From positions 29,956-93,955 of the forward strand of contig JAEYXX010000048.1 in assembly GCA_023431055.1 (NCBI GenBank): a stretch of DNA of 64,000 nucleotides, read 5' to 3'. A program made the translations under genes and the position numbers. Below, piece by piece: positions 1-8,172 of this stretch. Every line of letters starts with the position of its first letter. Position 1 is the first letter of the stretch. Source of the DNA: Pseudomonadota bacterium (lineage in GTDB: Bacteria; Pseudomonadota; Gammaproteobacteria; Pseudomonadales; Pseudomonadaceae). The notes beneath the pieces were generated by a model. It did no database searches and was not told the origin of the DNA. It saw only the letters and a program-made list of their open reading frames with translations.

Positions 1-497
1 TGGATCTGGTGATCGGGCGCATGACCGACAGCCCCGATATCCAGGGCCTGACCTTCGAGCATCTTTACAGCGAGTCGATGACCCTGGTGGTGCGCCCCGA
101 TCATCCGTTGCTGGCTGTCGGTGACGAGACGCTCGGGCAACTGGGTGATTACCCCCTGGTGTTGCCGACGCAGGGCACCACCATTCGCAAGCATGCCGAT
201 AGCCTGTTCGTGCAGTGCGGGGTGACGCCCTCGCGCCAGCGTCTGGAAACCTTGTCGCCGGCACTCAGCAGGCGCTATGTGCTGTGCAGTGACGCGCTAT
301 GGGTGGCGCCGCAGGACGCGGTATGCCTCGACGTGCAGCGTGGCGAACTGATCGAACTGCAACTGCCGGTACGCGAGCCGGGGGGCTCGGTGGGCATCTG
401 CCGTAACAGTGCGCTGGGTCTGTCACTGGCGGGGGAGCGCTTCTGCGATGTGCTGCGCGAGGTGGCGCAGGCCTATCGGGATGGCCTATTTCCATAA
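1..497 (+). CDS. pcaQ: LysR-family regulator PcaQ, C-terminal part (cut by window start)
   Basis: This open frame enters from the window edge and ends at a TAA at 495-497, so only the C-terminal ~165 residues are visible. The fold pattern (DLVIG near the start, a LVVRPDHPL stretch, later PLVLP) is that of the LysR-type effector-binding domain. The N-terminal helix-turn-helix is outside the window. It lies directly upstream of pcaHG in the same direction, the usual place of PcaQ, the protocatechuate- or carboxymuconate-responsive activator. A PcaQ-type box overlaps its stop codon. The family is sure; the name rests on position and the box. Confidence 0.8.
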   Translation, partial: DLVIGRMTDSPDIQGLTFEHLYSESMTLVVRPDHPLLAVGDETLGQLGDYPLVLPTQGTTIRKHADSLFVQCGVTPSRQRLETLSPALSRRYVLCSDALWVAPQDAVCLDVQRGELIELQLPVREPGGSVGICRNSALGLSLAGERFCDVLREVAQAYRDGLFP

Positions 498-509
498 CCT
501 ATTGGTTAT
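494..509. promoter_or_regulatory. Probable PcaQ operator upstream of pcaHG
   Basis: The sequence is a perfect inverted repeat, ATAACC-N4-GGTTAT. It matches the ATAACC-N4-GGTTAA type box described for PcaQ in rhizobia at all but the last base. It overlaps the pcaQ stop codon and lies about 115 bp before the pcaH start, a sensible place for an activator. That it works here is inference. Confidence 0.65.
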
Positions 510-623
510 GTGTTGGCGGCATCTTTTCAATGTTCAGCCGGGCTGCCTTGGCCGAGACTGCGCCAACTTGCCGGGGGAACGTGCCCCCGCGTGACTCCAC
601 AATACTCACAACAGGAGTGCGCC

Positions 624-1343
624 ATGCCTGCCGAGGACAATCGCCGTTTCGTCATTCGCGACCGCAACTGGCATCCGAAAGCCTTCACCCCCGACTACAA
701 GACTTCCATCGCCCGTTCACCGCGCCAGGCGCTGGTGAGCATCCCGCAATCGATCTCCGAGACCACGGGCCCGGACTTCTCGCACCTGAAGTTCGCCGAG
801 CACGACAACGACCTGCTGCTCAACTTCAACAACGGTGGCCTGCCCATTGGCGAGCGCATCATCGTTTCCGGTCGGGTGATGGATCAGTACGGCAAGCCGA
901 TCCCGCATACCCTGGTGGAGATGTGGCAGGCCAACGCCGGTGGCCGCTACCGGCACAAGAACGACCGCTATCTGGCGCCGCTCGATCCCAACTTCGGTGG
1001 TGTCGGCCGCGCGCTGACCGACAGCGAAGGCCGCTACATCTTCCGCACCATCAAGCCCGGCCCCTATCCGTGGCGTAACAATCCCAACGACTGGCGCCCG
1101 GCGCATATCCACTTTTCGCTCAACGGCCCGTCGATCTCCACGCGCCTGATTACCCAGCTGTATTTCGAGGGCGATCCGCTGATCCCGCTGTGCCCGATCG
1201 TCAAATCCATCGCCAACCCGGACGCGGTACAGACGCTGATCGCCAAGCTGGACATGGGCACGGCCAATCCGATGGATTGCCTGGCCTATCGCTTCGATAT
1301 CGTGCTGCGTGGCCAACGCCAGACCCATTTCGAGAACAAATAA
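624..1343 (+). CDS. pcaH: Protocatechuate 3,4-dioxygenase beta subunit
   Basis: This is the iron-bearing subunit of the intradiol dioxygenase that opens protocatechuate to 3-carboxy-cis,cis-muconate. The 239-residue product has the four expected Fe(III) ligands: Tyr109, Tyr148 (GPYPW), His161 and His163 (PAHIHF), one residue off the P. putida numbering. The ATG at 624 was chosen over the longer frame from 510 because AGGAG at 613-617 sits in front of it and family length fits. It is followed after 12 bp by pcaG, its structural partner. Confidence 0.97.
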   Translation: MPAEDNRRFVIRDRNWHPKAFTPDYKTSIARSPRQALVSIPQSISETTGPDFSHLKFAEHDNDLLLNFNNGGLPIGERIIVSGRVMDQYGKPIPHTLVEMWQANAGGRYRHKNDRYLAPLDPNFGGVGRALTDSEGRYIFRTIKPGPYPWRNNPNDWRPAHIHFSLNGPSISTRLITQLYFEGDPLIPLCPIVKSIANPDAVQTLIAKLDMGTANPMDCLAYRFDIVLRGQRQTHFENK

Positions 1344-1355
1344 GGAGGGATGACC

Positions 1356-1964
1356 ATGCCTGTTGAATTGCTGCCGGAAACCCCTTCGCAAACCGCCGGC
1401 CCCTACGTACATATCGGCCTGGCCCTGGCTGCGGCCGGCAACCCGACCCGCGAGCAGGAAATCTGGAACCAGATGGCCAAGCCCGACGCGCCGGGTGAGC
1501 ACATCATCCTGGTCGGCCACGTCTACGACGGCAATGGCCACCTGGTGCGCGATGCCTTCCTCGAACTGTGGCAGGCCGATCATCAGGGCAACTACGACGA
1601 GGACTATGATCAGAGCAAGGCCTTCAATGGTTTCGCTCGTACCGCCACCACCTTCGATGCCGGCAGCGAGTGGTTCGCCTACACGGTCAAGCCGGGTGTG
1701 GTGAAAAACGCCGCCGGGGTGCCGATGGCGCCGCATATCAACGTCGCGCTGTTCGCTCGGGGCATCAACATCCACCTCAATACTCGCCTGTATTTCGAGG
1801 ATGAGGGCGAAGCCAACGCCAAGGATCCGGTGCTCAACCTGATCGAGCAGCCGCAGCGTCGCGAGACGCTGATCGCCAAGCGTTGCGAAGTCGATGGCAA
1901 GCCGGCCTATCGCTTCGATATCCGCATTCAGGGTGAGGGCGAGACGGTCTTCTTTGACTTCTGA
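1356..1964 (+). CDS. pcaG: Protocatechuate 3,4-dioxygenase alpha subunit
   Basis: This is the alpha subunit, which pairs with PcaH to form the active-site pocket. The product (MPVELLPETPSQTAGPYVHI start, 202 residues) has the intradiol dioxygenase fold but, as usual for PcaG, lacks the iron ligand set. Two ATGs are possible, 1350 and 1356. AGGAGG at 1343-1348 leaves one base before the first and seven before the second, so 1356 is preferred. The 3' end overlaps the next gene. Confidence 0.96.
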   Translation: MPVELLPETPSQTAGPYVHIGLALAAAGNPTREQEIWNQMAKPDAPGEHIILVGHVYDGNGHLVRDAFLELWQADHQGNYDEDYDQSKAFNGFARTATTFDAGSEWFAYTVKPGVVKNAAGVPMAPHINVALFARGINIHLNTRLYFEDEGEANAKDPVLNLIEQPQRRETLIAKRCEVDGKPAYRFDIRIQGEGETVFFDF

Positions 1965-2976
1965 GTTGTACACGCAGGCCGCGCACCTCATCGAGGCGCG
2001 AGGCCTGCATCTGGATGACGCCCAAGAGCGCATGCTCGCCCGCCTGGCCGATTGGCTGCAGGCGCGTATGCGGCCGTCTGCCTGGCGCCGTCGGCCAGCG
2101 GCTGGCGCCTATCTCTGGGGTGGTGTCGGGCGCGGCAAGAGCTTGTTGCTGGCAGCCTTGTTCGAGGCCGCGCCAGTGGCCAGCAAGCGCCGCGTGCATG
2201 TCCATGCGCTGCTGCAGGAAGTGCAGCAGCGCATGCTGTGCCATACCGGGCAAAGCGATCCCTTGCTGCGGGTGGCCGACGAGCTGGCCAGCGAAGCGCG
2301 GCTGCTCTTTCTCGACGAATTTCACGTTCACGATATCGGTGATGCGATCCTGCTTGGACGCCTCTTGCAACCATTGATCGCGCGCGGCTGCATCCTGCTG
2401 CTGAGCTCCAACTACGCTCCCGCGCAGTTGTGCCCAAACCCGCTGTATCACAGCCGCTTCAAGCCCTTCGCCACGCTGCTGGAAAAGCGCTGCCTGGTGC
2501 TGGAAATGGATGCTGGCCCCGACTACCGCGCGGCCAGTTCGCAGCACTGGGGGCGCTATCTGCAAGGCCCTGCGACCCTGCTGGAGGCGCGCCTGGCGCA
2601 CCTGCCGGCCGCTGCGCAGTTGCTTGTACAGCGCCGTACGCTGACACTGCGCGGTATGGATGAACGCACGATCTGGCTGGATTTTCCCGCACTCTGTCGC
2701 CAGCCGCTGGCCAGTAGTGATTACCTGCACCTGTGCCAGCGCTTCGCTCATATCGCCATTGGCGAGTTGCCGCTCGTGGCGCGCTGCTCGCCGGACGAAC
2801 AGCAGCGTCTGATCAACTTCATCGACATCGCCTACGACCAAGGCTGCGAGCTGTGGCTGCAGGCCGAACACAGCCTCGAAGCGCTGTGCGCAGGTGTCGC
2901 CCATGGCGACTTTTCCCGTACGCGCAGCCGCCTGACGCAACTGCGTCAGGAGCAGCTGGAGTGCCTGGCATGCTAG
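1954..2976 (+). CDS. AFG1/ZapE-like P-loop ATPase
   Basis: The 340-residue product is an AFG1-type ATPase, the family of bacterial ZapE (a divisome-associated ATPase) and mitochondrial Afg1. Walker A (GGVGRGKS) is at about 56-63 and Walker B (LLFLDEF) at about 117-123. The best start is TTG 1954, which overlaps the last 11 bases of pcaG; a GTG at 1933 is the alternative. Its stop overlaps the start of the AEC permease (ATGCTAG). Genomes of this genus usually carry zapE elsewhere, so this could be a second paralogue placed in the pca locus. Its role there is unknown. Confidence 0.85.
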   Translation: MTSELYTQAAHLIEARGLHLDDAQERMLARLADWLQARMRPSAWRRRPAAGAYLWGGVGRGKSLLLAALFEAAPVASKRRVHVHALLQEVQQRMLCHTGQSDPLLRVADELASEARLLFLDEFHVHDIGDAILLGRLLQPLIARGCILLLSSNYAPAQLCPNPLYHSRFKPFATLLEKRCLVLEMDAGPDYRAASSQHWGRYLQGPATLLEARLAHLPAAAQLLVQRRTLTLRGMDERTIWLDFPALCRQPLASSDYLHLCQRFAHIAIGELPLVARCSPDEQQRLINFIDIAYDQGCELWLQAEHSLEALCAGVAHGDFSRTRSRLTQLRQEQLECLAC

Positions 2977-3917
2977 CGGTGCTGAGCATCACCGCGCCGA
3001 TCTTCATCCTTATCGGTTTGGGTTTTTTCTCGGCGCGCATCGGTCTGGTCAACCGCGAACAGGCGCGCGGCATGGGCGCTTTCGTCATCCACTTCGCGCT
3101 GCCTGCGCTGGTGTTCAAGGCGCTGGCCGAGCGTAGTCTGGGTGAGGTGCTCAACTGGCCTTATCTGGGCGCCTATGCCCTGGCCTCGCTGAGCCTGTTT
3201 GGCTTCGGCCTGCTGCTGGCGCGGCGCTGGCGTGGGCAGAGCCTTTCGCAGAGTGCGATCCTGGCCATGGGCATGTCGGTGTCCAACAGTGGCTTTATCG
3301 GCTATCCCATCGCGGTCATGGTGATTGGCCCCACAGCCGGGCTGGCCATGGCCCTCGGCATGCTGGTGGAAAACCTGCTGATGGTGCCTCTGGCGCTGGC
3401 CTTGGCCGAAGCTGGACAGCAGCAGGGAAGGGGGCTGACGGTGCTACGCGAGACAGTAAGGCGCCTGCTGCGCAACCCGCTGATCATCGCCATCGTACTG
3501 GGCTTGGCCATGTCGCTATCGGGCCTGCGCCTGCCGCTGGTGCCGGCGCGGGTCGTCGAGATGCTCGCCGCCGCTTCGGCGCCGGTGGCGTTGTTCGTGA
3601 TCGGCGCCACCCTCTACGGCATGAAAATCGGCGGCATGGCGGCGGATCTGGCGCAGACCGCGATCGGCAAGCTGATCCTGCATCCCTTGCTGGTGTTCGC
3701 CGCGCTGAGTCTGGTACCGGATATCGACCCATTGCTTATGGTGGCCGGCCTGCTGTTCGCCAGCGCGCCGATGATGAGCGTGTTCCCCATTCTCGGGCAG
3801 CGCTTTGGCCTGGAGGAGCGCTGCGCCGCCGCGCTGGTGGGCTGCACGGTGCTGGCCTTCTTCAGCGTCAGCGCCGTGCTGGCTTTGCTGCGTTGGCAGG
3901 GGCTGTTGCCGGGGTGA
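2970..3917 (+). CDS. AEC (auxin efflux carrier) family permease
   Basis: This 315-residue integral membrane protein has about ten hydrophobic segments and the AEC/MleN pattern, with a conserved NSGFIGYP stretch in the middle. AEC members move organic anions such as malate, malonate or aromatic acids. ATG 2970 overlaps the ATPase stop, implying translational coupling. In a pca cluster with no PcaK or PcaT it could carry an aromatic or dicarboxylic acid, but direction and substrate cannot be read from sequence. Confidence 0.88.
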   Translation: MLAVLSITAPIFILIGLGFFSARIGLVNREQARGMGAFVIHFALPALVFKALAERSLGEVLNWPYLGAYALASLSLFGFGLLLARRWRGQSLSQSAILAMGMSVSNSGFIGYPIAVMVIGPTAGLAMALGMLVENLLMVPLALALAEAGQQQGRGLTVLRETVRRLLRNPLIIAIVLGLAMSLSGLRLPLVPARVVEMLAAASAPVALFVIGATLYGMKIGGMAADLAQTAIGKLILHPLLVFAALSLVPDIDPLLMVAGLLFASAPMMSVFPILGQRFGLEERCAAALVGCTVLAFFSVSAVLALLRWQGLLPG

Positions 3918-3945
3918 GTGGGCTACGCATTGGTGGGAGGCGCTT

Positions 3946-4092
3946 TAGCAGGCCGTTGAAAAACTACCTGCGTTGGCAATCCTGCGTTAAAAACGACCTC
4001 AAAATGCTCATTTACAACACGTAAACTGCGCTTTTTCGGTCGTTTTTGCCTTGTCTTGCCTGCCTCGCCTACGTTTTTCAACGGTCTGTTAG
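3946..4092. repeat. ~147 bp terminal-inverted-repeat element, copy 1
   Basis: The element starts with TAGCAGGCCGTTGAAAAA and ends with TTTTTCAACGGTCTGTTAG, so its ends are near-perfect inverted repeats. Inside is a second imperfect palindrome (AAAACGACCTCAAAA... against ...TTTTTCGGTCGTTTTT). A diverged copy in the opposite orientation lies at 44973-45135. No protein is encoded, and it looks like a MITE-like, non-autonomous element. It fills most of the 309 bp gap between the permease and pcaR. Confidence 0.8.
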
Positions 4093-4112
4093 CGGCGAGA
4101 ATCATCGACAGC

Positions 4113-4136
4113 AGTCGCGGCTAAAGCCCCTCCCAC
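4113..4136. repeat. Half copy of a Pseudomonas short palindrome
   Basis: GTCGCGGCTAAAGCCCCTCC and the bases after it equal the right arm of the complete hairpin at 26230-26280. Here the left arm is missing. Confidence 0.6.
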
Positions 4137-4162
4137 AGAGGAGTGTTCATCGCTTGTCGCTA

Positions 4163-4197
4163 TTTACGATTACCGCACACTGGTTCGATAATCGCCA
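4163..4197 (+). promoter_or_regulatory. pcaR promoter with PcaR-like box
   Basis: GTTCGATAATCGCCA at 4183-4197 matches 13 of 15 bases of the PcaR site known from P. putida (GTTCGATAATCGCAC). The box contains GATAAT (4187-4192), a fair -10, with TTTACG (4163-4168) 18 bp upstream as a weak -35. A repressor or activator at the -10 would mean autoregulation, as known for PcaR. Confidence 0.6.
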
Positions 4198-4226
4198 GGC
4201 GCTGTTCTTCCAGCCCTGGAGGCCTC

Positions 4227-5072
4227 ATGAGTGAATCCCGTCCGCCATTGACCAGTCTTGCGCCACCTCCCTACGTGTCGCCGGCCAAGCGCATCGAAGA
4301 GTTCGCCGGCGACCCCAATTTCATGACCTCCCTGGCCCGTGGCCTGGCGGTGATCAATGCCTTTCAAGAGCGCAAGCGCCACCTGACCATCGCGCAGATC
4401 AGCCACCGCACCGAGATTCCGCGTGCCGCCGTGCGCCGCTGCCTCTACACGCTGATGAAGCTGGGCTATGTCACCACCGACGGGCGCACCTACTCACTGC
4501 TGCCCAAGGTGCTCACCCTGGGCCACGCCTACCTGTCGTCGACGCCCTTGGCGGTGTCTGCGCAGCCCTTCCTCGACCGCCTCAGCGAGCAGCTGCACGA
4601 AGCCTGCAACCTGGCGACACTGGAGGGCGAACAGGTGCTCTACATCGCCCGCTCGGCCATTCCGCAACGGTTGATCTCGGTGGACCTGAGCGTCGGCAGC
4701 CGCTTGCCGGCGTACTGCACGTCGATGGGCCGCATCCTCCTGGCCGCGCTGGATGACGATCAGTTGCAAGACTACCTGGCCCACGCCGAGATGCAGCCCA
4801 AGACCAGCCGTACCTTGCACACCCCCGAGGCGCTGTGGGAGTGCCTGCAGCGCGTGCGTCATCAGGGCTGGTGCGTGGTCGATCAGGAGCTGGAGCAAGG
4901 CCTGCGTTCGCTGGCCGTGCCGGTCTATGACTCTGCCGGTCATGTGCTGGCGGCCATGAACATCAGTACCCACGCCAGCCGGGTGCCGACTACCGAGCTG
5001 GAGAAACGCTTCCTGCCGTTGATGCTCAGTGCCAGTCGCGAGTTGAGCAGCCAGTTGTTCCGTCCGGCCTGA
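4227..5072 (+). CDS. pcaR: IclR-family regulator of the pca regulon
   Basis: This 281-residue IclR-type protein has a winged helix-turn-helix at about 35-95 and an effector-binding domain after it. PcaR responds to beta-ketoadipate and activates the downstream pca genes. The start at ATG 4227 has CTGGAGG in front; an in-frame extension to 4143 would run through the promoter box and is rejected. Boxes of the PcaR type lie before this gene and before pcaI. Confidence 0.9.
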   Translation: MSESRPPLTSLAPPPYVSPAKRIEEFAGDPNFMTSLARGLAVINAFQERKRHLTIAQISHRTEIPRAAVRRCLYTLMKLGYVTTDGRTYSLLPKVLTLGHAYLSSTPLAVSAQPFLDRLSEQLHEACNLATLEGEQVLYIARSAIPQRLISVDLSVGSRLPAYCTSMGRILLAALDDDQLQDYLAHAEMQPKTSRTLHTPEALWECLQRVRHQGWCVVDQELEQGLRSLAVPVYDSAGHVLAAMNISTHASRVPTTELEKRFLPLMLSASRELSSQLFRPA

Positions 5073-5083
5073 AAAATGGAAGT

Positions 5084-5117
5084 CGTTCGATAATCGCCCC
5101 GTATGGCGATTATCGGA
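5084..5117. promoter_or_regulatory. Double PcaR operator upstream of pcaI
   Basis: GTTCGATAATCGCC (5084-5097) and GGCGATTATCGGA (5105-5117) face each other across 7 bp. Each half is a PcaR-type box, the first matching the known site at 14 of 15 positions if extended to 5098. GATAAT can serve as -10 in the first box. The pair lies ~70 bp before the pcaI ATG. Confidence 0.7.
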
Positions 5118-5186
5118 TTGTTCTCGGTCGGGCCGTTTCTTAAGGTTGCATTCACCTGTCATCTGCAACCTGACGAGAACAATACG

Positions 5187-6038
5187 ATGGCCGACATCAT
5201 CACCCTGCGCGACGCCATTTCGCGCCTTGTCCACGACGGCGATTGCATCGCCCTCGAAGGCTTTACCCACCTGATTCCTACTGCCGCTGCTCATGAGTTG
5301 ATCCGCCAGGGCAAGAAAGACCTGCACCTGGTGCGTATGACCCCGGATCTGGTCTACGACCTGCTGATCGGTGCCGGCTGTGCGCGCAAGCTGACCTTCT
5401 CCTGGGGCGGCAACCCCGGTGTCGGTTCGCTGCACCGCCTGCGCGATGCGGTCGAGAAACACTGGCCGCACAAGCTGGAGATTAGCGAGCACAGCCACGC
5501 CGCCATGGCCAACGCCTACGTGGCCGGTGCCTCCAACCTGCCGTTCGCCGTGCTGCGCGGCTACCAGGGCTCTGACCTGGTCAAGGTCAACCCGGACATC
5601 AAGTTCATCGACTGCCCGTTCACCGGCGAGAAGCTGGCGGCGATCCCCAGCGTGCGCCCGGACGTCACCGTGATCCACGCGCAGAAGGCCGACCGCAAGG
5701 GCAACGCGCTGATCCAGGGCATCCTGGGTGTGCAGAAAGAAGCCGCCCTGGCCGCCAAGCGCTGCATCGTCACCGTCGAGGAAATCGTCGACGATCTGCA
5801 GGCGCCGATGAACGCCTGCGTCCTGCCGACCTGGGCCATCAGCGCGGTCTGCGTGGTGCCCGGCGGTGCCCATCCGTCCTACGCCCACGGCTACTACGAG
5901 CGCGACAATCGCTTCTATCAGGCCTGGGATCCGATTGCCCGCGACCGCGACACCTTCACCGCCTGGATCGATGAGTACATCCGTGGCACCGAGGATTTTG
6001 CGCAGTACCAGGCGAAAGTGAATGGGGAGGCCAAGTGA
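5187..6038 (+). CDS. pcaI: 3-oxoadipate CoA-transferase subunit A
   Basis: With PcaJ it transfers CoA from succinyl-CoA to 3-oxoadipate. The 283-residue product is of the longer glutaconate-CoA-transferase-like (GctA/CatI) type, not the ~230-residue PcaI type known from P. putida. ATG 5187 follows a double PcaR box. The stop TGA at 6036-6038 shares a base with the pcaJ start, so the two subunits are translationally coupled. Confidence 0.93.
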   Translation: MADIITLRDAISRLVHDGDCIALEGFTHLIPTAAAHELIRQGKKDLHLVRMTPDLVYDLLIGAGCARKLTFSWGGNPGVGSLHRLRDAVEKHWPHKLEISEHSHAAMANAYVAGASNLPFAVLRGYQGSDLVKVNPDIKFIDCPFTGEKLAAIPSVRPDVTVIHAQKADRKGNALIQGILGVQKEAALAAKRCIVTVEEIVDDLQAPMNACVLPTWAISAVCVVPGGAHPSYAHGYYERDNRFYQAWDPIARDRDTFTAWIDEYIRGTEDFAQYQAKVNGEAK

Positions 6039-6820
6039 TGAGCGCGTTCAACACCAATGAAATGATGACCGTGGCCGCCGCACGTCGCCTCGGCAATGGC
6101 AGCGTCTGCTTCGTCGGCATCGGCCTGCCGTCCAAGGCCGCCAACCTGGCGCGGCTGACCCATGCCCCGGAAGTGGTGCTGATCTACGAATCCGGCCCCA
6201 TCGGCGCCAAGCCGAGCGTGCTGCCGCTGTCCATCGGTGACGGCGAGCTGGCGGAAACCGCCGACACCGTGGTGCCGACCGGCGAAATCTTCCGCTATTG
6301 GCTGCAGGGCGGGCGCATCGACGTCGGCTTCCTCGGCGCCGCCCAGGTCGACAAGTACGGCAACATCAACACCACTGTGATCGGCGACTACCACGCGCCG
6401 AAAGTGCGCCTGCCGGGCGCCGGTGGCGCGCCGGAAATCGCAGGCTCGGCGAAGAAGGTGCTGATCATCCTCAAGCAGGGTCATCGCACCTTCGTCGACA
6501 AGCTGGCCTTCATCACTTCGGTTGGCCACGGCGAGGGCGGCGACCACCGCAAGCGCCTTGGCCTGCCAGGCGACGGCCCGGTGGCGATCATCACCGACCT
6601 GTGCATCATGGAGCCGGAAGCCGGCAGCAACGAATTCATCGTCACCTCGCTGCATCCGGGCGTGACCCGCGAGCAGGTGATCGAGAACACCGGCTGGCAG
6701 ATTCGCTTCGCCGACAACGTGACCACCACTGAAGCGCCGACTGCCGAGGAGTTGGCCGCGCTGCGTGACCTGGAAGCGCGCACCGCTGTCGCACACGGCC
6801 AGGCCGGAGGTGAAGAATGA
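6038..6820 (+). CDS. pcaJ: 3-oxoadipate CoA-transferase subunit B
   Basis: This is the partner of PcaI, carrying the catalytic glutamate, here probably Glu51 in ESGPIG. The 260 residues match the GctB/CatJ type. The start at ATG 6038 has GGGGAGG at 6024-6030; GTG 6035 one codon earlier is less well spaced. Its stop overlaps the pcaF start (ATGA). Confidence 0.93.
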   Translation: MSAFNTNEMMTVAAARRLGNGSVCFVGIGLPSKAANLARLTHAPEVVLIYESGPIGAKPSVLPLSIGDGELAETADTVVPTGEIFRYWLQGGRIDVGFLGAAQVDKYGNINTTVIGDYHAPKVRLPGAGGAPEIAGSAKKVLIILKQGHRTFVDKLAFITSVGHGEGGDHRKRLGLPGDGPVAIITDLCIMEPEAGSNEFIVTSLHPGVTREQVIENTGWQIRFADNVTTTEAPTAEELAALRDLEARTAVAHGQAGGEE

Positions 6821-8022
6821 GCCGCGACGTATTCATCTGCGACGCCATCCGCACGCCGATTGGCCGCCTCAATGGCGCGCTGTCGGCAGTACGCGCCGAC
6901 GACCTCGCGGCGATTCCGCTCAAGGCGCTCATCGAGCGTAACCCGCAAGTCGACTGGAGCGCCGTGGACGAAGTGTTCATGGGCTGCGCCAACCAGTCCG
7001 GCGAGGACAACCGCAACGTCGCGCGCATGGCGCTGCTGCTCGCCGGCCTGCCGGAAACGGTGCCGGGTGTGACCCTCAACCGTCTGTGCGCCTCGGGCAT
7101 GGAAGCGGTGGGGGCTGCCTTCCGCGCCATCGCCTCGGGTGAGATGGAATTGGCCATCGCCGCTGGTGTCGAGTCCATGACCCGCGCGCCCTATGTGATG
7201 GGCAAGGCCGACAGTGCCTTCGGTCGCGGCCAGAAGCTGGAAGACACCACCCTGGGCTGGCGCTTCGTCAACCCACTGATGAAAGAGCAGTACGGTGTCG
7301 ACCCGATGCCGGTCACCGGTGACAACGTTGCCGAGGACTACGGCGTCAGTCGCGCCGATCAGGATGCCTTCGGCCTGCGCAGCCAGCAGCGTGCGGCGGC
7401 GGCTCAGGAGAGCGGCTACTACGCCGAGGAAATCGTCCCGGTGGTGATCAAGACCAAGAAAGGCGAGATCGTCGTCGATCGGGACGAGCACCCGCGTGCC
7501 GACACCACCGCCGAAGGCCTGGCCAAGCTCAAACCGGTTAATGGCGAAGGCAAGACCGTCACCGCCGGCAACGCCTCGGGCCTCAATGACGGCGCCTCGG
7601 CGATGATCCTGGCCTCGGCCGAAGCGGTGCAGAAGTACGGCCTCAAACCGCGTGCCAAGGTGCTGGGCATGGCCAGCGGCGGTGTGGCGCCACGCATCAT
7701 GGGCGTCGGCCCGGTGCCGGCGGTGCGCAAGCTGCTGGCGCGGCTGAACCTGAGCATCGAGCAGTTCGACGTGATCGAGCTGAACGAGGCCTTCGCCGCC
7801 CAGGGCCTGGCCGTTACCCGCGACCTCGGTTTGCCGGACGACAGCCCCAAGGTCAACCCGAACGGTGGCGCCATCGCCCTCGGCCACCCGCTGGGCATGA
7901 GCGGCAATCGCCTGGTACTGACCGCCGTGCATCACCTGGAGAAGACCGGCGGCAAGCTTGGTCTGGCGACCATGTGCGTGGGCGTCGGCCAGGGCCTGGC
8001 GCTGGCCATCGAGCGGGTGTGA
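6817..8022 (+). CDS. pcaF: 3-oxoadipyl-CoA thiolase
   Basis: This thiolase cleaves 3-oxoadipyl-CoA to acetyl-CoA and succinyl-CoA, the last step of the pathway. The 401-residue product has the acyl-binding Cys91 (LCASGM), His357 (GHPLG) and Cys387 (CVGVGQG). It overlaps pcaJ by four bases. The gap after it holds a palindrome, and no pcaT follows, unlike in P. aeruginosa or P. putida. Confidence 0.96.
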   Translation: MSRDVFICDAIRTPIGRLNGALSAVRADDLAAIPLKALIERNPQVDWSAVDEVFMGCANQSGEDNRNVARMALLLAGLPETVPGVTLNRLCASGMEAVGAAFRAIASGEMELAIAAGVESMTRAPYVMGKADSAFGRGQKLEDTTLGWRFVNPLMKEQYGVDPMPVTGDNVAEDYGVSRADQDAFGLRSQQRAAAAQESGYYAEEIVPVVIKTKKGEIVVDRDEHPRADTTAEGLAKLKPVNGEGKTVTAGNASGLNDGASAMILASAEAVQKYGLKPRAKVLGMASGGVAPRIMGVGPVPAVRKLLARLNLSIEQFDVIELNEAFAAQGLAVTRDLGLPDDSPKVNPNGGAIALGHPLGMSGNRLVLTAVHHLEKTGGKLGLATMCVGVGQGLALAIERV

Positions 8023-8049
8023 TCCCAAGCTGAGCCGGGTCCGTAGATC

Positions 8050-8104
8050 GTAGGGTGGGCTTTAGCCCACCGGTGTCATCATGGTGGGCTGAAGCCCACC
8101 CTAC
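8050..8104. repeat. Intergenic palindrome (GTAGGGTGGGC type)
   Basis: GTAGGGTGGGCTTTAGCCCAC at 8050-8070 is mirrored by GTGGGCTGAAGCCCACCCTA at 8084-8103. Each arm is itself a hairpin. This is the common Pseudomonas intergenic repeat form and may attenuate pcaF-pcaB readthrough. Confidence 0.75.
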
Positions 8105-8172
8105 GCGCTGTGCGTACCACCGCCGGTTGATGCCACACTTAGCCGTATATTTCTTCCAGGAGCGTTGCGCGC

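Noticed and set aside
6481..8028. 515-codon minus-strand open frame
   Set aside because: It is antisense to pcaJ and pcaF, which have full catalytic motifs.
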